A DNA stretch of 64,000 bases from Alloascoidea africana (taxonomy: Eukaryota; Ascomycota; Alloascoideomycetes; Alloascoideales; Alloascoideaceae). Position numbers and translations under genes: made by a program. Numbering within the stretch: the stretch's first letter is position 1; each line of letters starts with the position of its first letter. This document shows positions 60,009 to 64,000 of the stretch, piece after piece. The stretch is taken from contig JAKTTT010000074.1 in NCBI GenBank assembly GCA_030581615.1, forward strand, positions 32,417 through 96,416, written 5' to 3'. Under the pieces are notes generated by a model. It saw nothing but the letters and a program-made list of their open reading frames with translations, was not told where the DNA came from and did not search any database.

Positions 60009-61939
60009 CGCGGCACCAGGAGTTTGCAGGATAAGCTTTTTGTAGAGGTAATCTGTACACCTGTGTGTGAGTGTGAGTACGTGTTTGGGTCTGAGTTTGG
60101 GTCTCTGTGGGAGGGCTAGACCAAGCAGACGATGAAATCGGGAGGAGCAATAAGTACCGACACGATATCGAGAACGAGAAGGAAAGAAGAGACACCGGGG
60201 AACGAGGAGGTTTGATCATCAGACGCAACGGCCAAATGCCGATTCGGGCCCACAGCCAGAGCCATGGCCGGGTGACCCGTGGAGGACTGTTTGTTCCTGG
60301 CTCTGTCGCAGAAAGGTGTTTTGGTACATGCTACTATAATATTCACAGAAACCTATCCAGGAAAAGCCCAAAGCAAGCAAAAGAAACACTATGGAAATTA
60401 TTAAAAAAACGCTTTACGTAAACAGAAAAATACCAATCATAATCAAATGCGCGCGGTGCAATCCATAGCGAACCGGCGCTTCTCTTTGCAAGCATCAATG
60501 AGAGACCCAAATATGAAAAAAAAAAAAAAGGAACCCAAGAGCAGCCTCTTTACTAAATGAGAGAGCAAAAAAAAAAAAAAAAATGATAATACCGTAAAAA
60601 AAGAAAAAGAGAAATCAAAGAAACCACCACCCAAATATTAACAATGATAAAAAAAAAAGAAGATTAAGGTTGTAAGTATACCATCTGTCAAGCAGAAATT
60701 GTGCCCAAAAAAACCCAATTGCTATCTATGAAGACTATTCTTTTCCATTCGTGTTGTGCATTTATCTTGTCTATCTGTCGATTCGGACCAGAGAAAGGAA
60801 AAGGGAGGGGGAGGGGGAGACAATTTTTTAGAAACCAATCAGCGAGGGCGTCCACGGGTCCAGACCCAGTAACTGACCCCCCACCGGCCGATAAGAGTGC
60901 GAGGAAGGGGAAGAATAAGCACGACGGAGAAAAGGAAAAGGGCAAAGTAAAGAGAGGAAAGATACAGAGATAGAGAAATGGGGAGATAGGGAGATATGGT
61001 TATAATGGTTATGATGATGACGATGACGATTCGCGCGGCTGGTCTGACGCTAAGATTGAGGGAGATAGCAAACCAAACCTATTCATTATCATGTCTTGTC
61101 GAGACTTGGAGTCACCACTTGAGTGAATCTTTCAAGATTAGCAATATCTTGTCTGGCTGTAACAGTAGATTACGACTTTGTGTAATGTTCCTAGAGCTCA
61201 AACTCAGATTCCACTTGATTTTGATTTTCAAGCTCCGGGTCCAGCTCGGGTTAATTCCAAGTTTCGGACTCCTACTGTTCATTTGTAGATTGCGAACAGC
61301 AGCACCAAGGGCAAGGGGGATTACACAAACCAGAGATCTGAAAACTTGATGAATCGGGAAACCTGCGCCCGCATCATTACAACAATTCGAACGGTTATTG
61401 CTTGCTTCGGTGGGTTTTTTCACTAACCATCCCAGCAATATGATAACCTTACGCAGAGAATTGAGCCTAAGGAAAAGCAGACTTGAACGAAGGCAGAAGA
61501 TGAGCAGGTCCAGTACAAGGCAGATTGAAATTGACGAGAGAATAGAAATGGCCACAAAAAACTGTCCACATTTTCTTTTGGTTAGAAGCATGTCATTAAT
61601 CACAGTGCGTTTGAAATTTGATTTTTCTTTCAAATTTCATCAAAAGTTTGGCACGACATTGGCAATGGGACGGGGGGGAAAACTTACACAGGACCGCGCG
61701 ATGAGCGTCTGCAATTGGCACGCAATTGAGTGGCACAGAAGTCCCACGGTGGCCTGGGAATGGCCAAGCAGCAGCAGAGTCGACATGGCAAAGACTGGAA
61801 AACAGAACAGAAGGGGGAATGGAGAGAAGACACTGAGGGATTTGGTGATGGGAATTGGAGATGGAGATGGAGACTTTTATATCGCTATCGCCGCAAGGAG
61901 CAGATCGCCCCGGCGACAGACCTGCAGGGACCGGGGCCG

Positions 61940-61945
61940 CACGTG
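61940..61945. promoter_or_regulatory. Pho4-type CACGTG upstream of PHO84
   Basis: GCACGTGCG context, about 305 bp before the PHO84 ATG and about 220 bp before the TATA element. Pho4 binding to CACGTG in PHO84 promoters is established in S. cerevisiae; use here is inferred. Confidence 0.55.
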
Positions 61946-62163
61946 CGCCCCGGGACCGGGTAGAGTAGTTACCCGGCACCCGTGTATGCCGGGCCCGCGC
62001 GGCGCACTTCCCCGCGGAAAAAGAAACGAAATCCGACGCGAGGGCAATGCATCGTATCTGCACAGTGCATTCAGCCGCAGGCTCTTTTTCTATTGTCCTC
62101 GTTACAAAGCTCATGGCGGTTTCCTATCACATAGCGTGCGCTCTCCCTTTTCCCCCCGCGGGC

Positions 62164-62172
62164 TTTATATAG
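62164..62172 (+). promoter_or_regulatory. PHO84 TATA box
   Basis: TTTATATAG about 80 bp before the ATG, following a GC-rich CCCGCGGGC, in a typical yeast TATA position for an inducible gene. Confidence 0.55.
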
Positions 62173-62250
62173 CCTGTTTATCCCCCCTTTTCTCCACCTC
62201 TTCTTTCCGTGCTGCGATTAAACCAGACTCATTCTTGACTGTCTGACTAG

Positions 62251-63981
62251 ATGGCAAATCCGGACGGAAACCGAGGCCAGCCTCGCGCCCTTCGCCAAAA
62301 CCTCACAGCGGGAGGGAACGCAGCTTACCACAACTACCTCAATGAGTTTGCACATATCGAAGACCCTCAAGAAAGGCGTCGTTTGGCTTTGGCCAAAATA
62401 GATAACCAGCAATTTGGCTGGTATCACATTCGCAATATTTGCATCGGAGGAGTGGGGTTTCTAACTGATTCCTATGACATTTTTGCCATTAATCTCACTG
62501 TCCCCATGTTGGGCTACGTTTATTGGGGAAGCACTATAGGCGGTGATGGCAATGTCCCCAGTGACATTTCAACCCTTCTCAAGGTTTCAACATCTGTGGG
62601 CACGATTATAGGCCAACTAGGCTTTGGCTGGCTCGCTGACCGTATCGGACGCAAGAGAATCTACGGTTCAGAGCTCATCATCATCATTCTTTCCACAATA
62701 ATCCAAACCCAGCTTGGCCATTCCTCTGCCATAAACTTTGTCGGTGTGCTTGCTTTCTGGAGAATCATCATGGGCATAGGCATTGGTGGTGATTACCCGC
62801 TTTCTTCTGTCATAACCTCCGAGTTCTCAATCACAAAATGGCGCGGCGCAATGATGGGCGCCGTTTTTGCGAACCAGGGCTGGGGTCAACTGCTTGGTGG
62901 TATTGTTGCCCTAGTCTGTGTTGTTGCTTGGAAGCCTGTACTGATAAAAGCAGACAACGCTGGGGAGTGCGTGGGTGATTGTGTAACCGCCATTGACCAA
63001 ATCTGGAGAATATTCATCGGTTTTGGCTGTCTCCCTGGTATCATTTGCCTCTACTTCCGTCTCACAAGCCCTGAGACTCCCCGATACTCACTTGACGTTG
63101 AGGGCAAACAGCTTGAAGACCTCGAGTTACAGCCCATGGGCTCGGGATCAGGATCAGGCTCAGACTTGGACACGGATGGGCGCAGCAAGGCCAGCCGCGC
63201 CTCCACCAGAATTGAAGAATCCACTGGAAAAGCCTCCTGGGCAGACTTTTGGGCCCATTTTTCACAGTGGAAGCATGCAAAAATTATTCTTGGCACAGCG
63301 GGTTCTTGGTTCTTTCTCGACGTGGCGTACTATGGCCTATCATTAAACAACGCGGTCATTCTTCAAACGATAGGATACGCTGCTCAAAACAATGTATACG
63401 AAAAGCTTTTCAACATGTGTGCAGGAAACTTGATTCTCATCTGTGCGGGATCCATCCCGGGATACTGGCTCGCTGTAGCGACTCTTGACATTGTTGGGCG
63501 CAAAATCCTCCAAATGGCAGGCTTTGTGATCTTGACCATAATATTTTGCATCATTGGCTTTGCCTACCACAAACTCAGCTCAACTGCTTTATTTGCACTC
63601 TATGTACTGGCCCAATTGTTCCAGAATTGGGGCCCCAACACGACCACATTTATCGTCCCCGGTGAATGTTTCCCGACAAGGTATCGATCCACTGCCCATG
63701 GTATATCTGCAGCCAGTGGTAAGATTGGTGCCATAATTGCCCAATGTGCTCTCGGATCCCTCATTAATCATAATTGTGAGGCTGATAAACCAAATTGCTG
63801 GTTAAACCACGTTATGCAGATCTTTGCACTTTTCATGTTCATGGGAATTTTGACAACTTTGTGTATCCCGGAGACAAAACGAGAGACTTTGGAATCAATT
63901 GCGGAACGTGTACATGGTGAAGTGAACGTTATGAAAGAACCTGATCATGCTGAAAATGCTGAACCTGATCAAATGGTATAA
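62251..63981 (+). CDS. PHO84: High-affinity inorganic phosphate/proton symporter
   Basis: Plasma-membrane phosphate importer of the major facilitator superfamily (576 residues; 587 in yeast). The family features appear in order: AKIDNQQFGWYHIRNICIGGVGF leading into span 1, FLTDSYDIFAINLTVPMLGY with the Asp-Xxx-Tyr-Asp substrate motif, LGFGWLADRIGRKRIYG as the MFS motif between spans 2 and 3, and GIGIGGDYPLSSVITSEF, the phosphate-transporter signature. A central loop with a Gly-Ser repeat (GSGSGSGSD) separates the two six-helix halves. SWFFLDVAYYGLSLNNAVIL, QNWGPNTTTFIVPGECFP and TRYRSTAHGISAASGKIGA complete the set, and PETKRETLE follows the last span. The ATG at 62251 fits the family. The gene ends 19 bp from the window edge. 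Confidence 0.96.
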   Translation: MANPDGNRGQPRALRQNLTAGGNAAYHNYLNEFAHIEDPQERRRLALAKIDNQQFGWYHIRNICIGGVGFLTDSYDIFAINLTVPMLGYVYWGSTIGGDGNVPSDISTLLKVSTSVGTIIGQLGFGWLADRIGRKRIYGSELIIIILSTIIQTQLGHSSAINFVGVLAFWRIIMGIGIGGDYPLSSVITSEFSITKWRGAMMGAVFANQGWGQLLGGIVALVCVVAWKPVLIKADNAGECVGDCVTAIDQIWRIFIGFGCLPGIICLYFRLTSPETPRYSLDVEGKQLEDLELQPMGSGSGSGSDLDTDGRSKASRASTRIEESTGKASWADFWAHFSQWKHAKIILGTAGSWFFLDVAYYGLSLNNAVILQTIGYAAQNNVYEKLFNMCAGNLILICAGSIPGYWLAVATLDIVGRKILQMAGFVILTIIFCIIGFAYHKLSSTALFALYVLAQLFQNWGPNTTTFIVPGECFPTRYRSTAHGISAASGKIGAIIAQCALGSLINHNCEADKPNCWLNHVMQIFALFMFMGILTTLCIPETKRETLESIAERVHGEVNVMKEPDHAENAEPDQMV

Positions 63982-64000
63982 TAATCCCCCCCCTCCCCCC

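Larger units (their letters stand above)
60009..62250. promoter_or_regulatory. Divergent PET20 / PHO84 intergenic region
   Basis: 2.2 kb with long A-runs (60516-60529, 60569-60586, 60650), a GGGAGG tract (60800-60822) and short frames. The 61398-62246 stretch is open in one frame, but it spans the PHO84 TATA and CACGTG and has no family features. The 61900-62040 part is GC-rich with several CCGGG and GCGC words. Confidence 0.45.

Noticed and set aside
61398-62246. A 282-codon open frame upstream of PHO84
   Set aside because: It spans the PHO84 TATA box and CACGTG, has low-complexity composition, begins without an ATG and ends just before the PHO84 start.
1-64000. CRISPR array, operon or defence-system organisation
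   Set aside because: The window is eukaryotic with spliced genes and individual promoters; no regular spacer-repeat array is visible.

Overview
This window is nuclear DNA from a budding yeast (Saccharomycotina). The genes match yeast families closely (ARC1, CUE3, UTP23, MDJ1, RPS25, YFH7, PRX1, SFP1, GUT1, RPL42, PET20, PHO84). Introns are short (57-274 nt), have GTATGT/GTAAGT/GTATGC donors, and carry a CTAAC/TACTAAC branch site that often sits very near the 3' splice site. CTG codons fall where RPS25 has a conserved Leu, so the nuclear code appears standard and the CUG-Ser/Ala clades are unlikely. With introns this frequent, a WDR83/MORG1 orthologue and a bacterial-type D-carbamoylase, I infer an early-diverging lineage (Dipodascaceae/Trichomonascaceae-like), but I cannot name the species.

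Layout. 1-5.5 kb: ARC1, an N-carbamoyl-D-amino-acid hydrolase and a three-exon HD-domain nucleotidase. 5.6-13 kb: CUE3, UTP23 (two exons), two proteins of unknown function. 13.6-15.2 kb: MDJ1, whose first exon encodes the mitochondrial presequence. 15.6-19.85 kb: an F-box gene bracketed by two decayed, inverted Tc1/mariner elements. 20-20.9 kb: a NUP2/NUP50-like gene. 21.3-24.06 kb: a retroelement graveyard with two large inverted duplications, LTRs of two families and a Ty3/gypsy-like integrase relic. 24.7-35 kb: RPS25, a cell-surface sensor-like protein, an amino-acid permease, a GNAT, YFH7, WDR83. 35-45.6 kb: a Zn2Cys6 regulator, a gene-poor stretch, PRX1 divergent from a kinesin-5. 47-64 kb: SFP1, a 4.2-kb gene-free interval, a second F-box protein, GUT1, RPL42, PET20, PHO84.

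Functional themes. Translation and ribosome production are over-represented (ARC1, CUE3, UTP23, RPS25, RPL42, SFP1). Mitochondrial genes (MDJ1, PRX1, PET20) and nutrient uptake or use (permease, PHO84, GUT1, D-carbamoylase) are also present. These genes look like ordinary unclustered yeast genes rather than an operon-like system.

The most unusual points are the F-box gene framed by Tc1 copies with a nearly identical 198-nt inverted segment, a 1-Cys peroxiredoxin with a spliced C-terminal membrane-segment extension, a stop-free 57-nt intron hidden inside the Zn2Cys6 gene, and the nested palindromic retroelement region. All assignments come from reading the sequence and from knowledge of the families; no database search was run.
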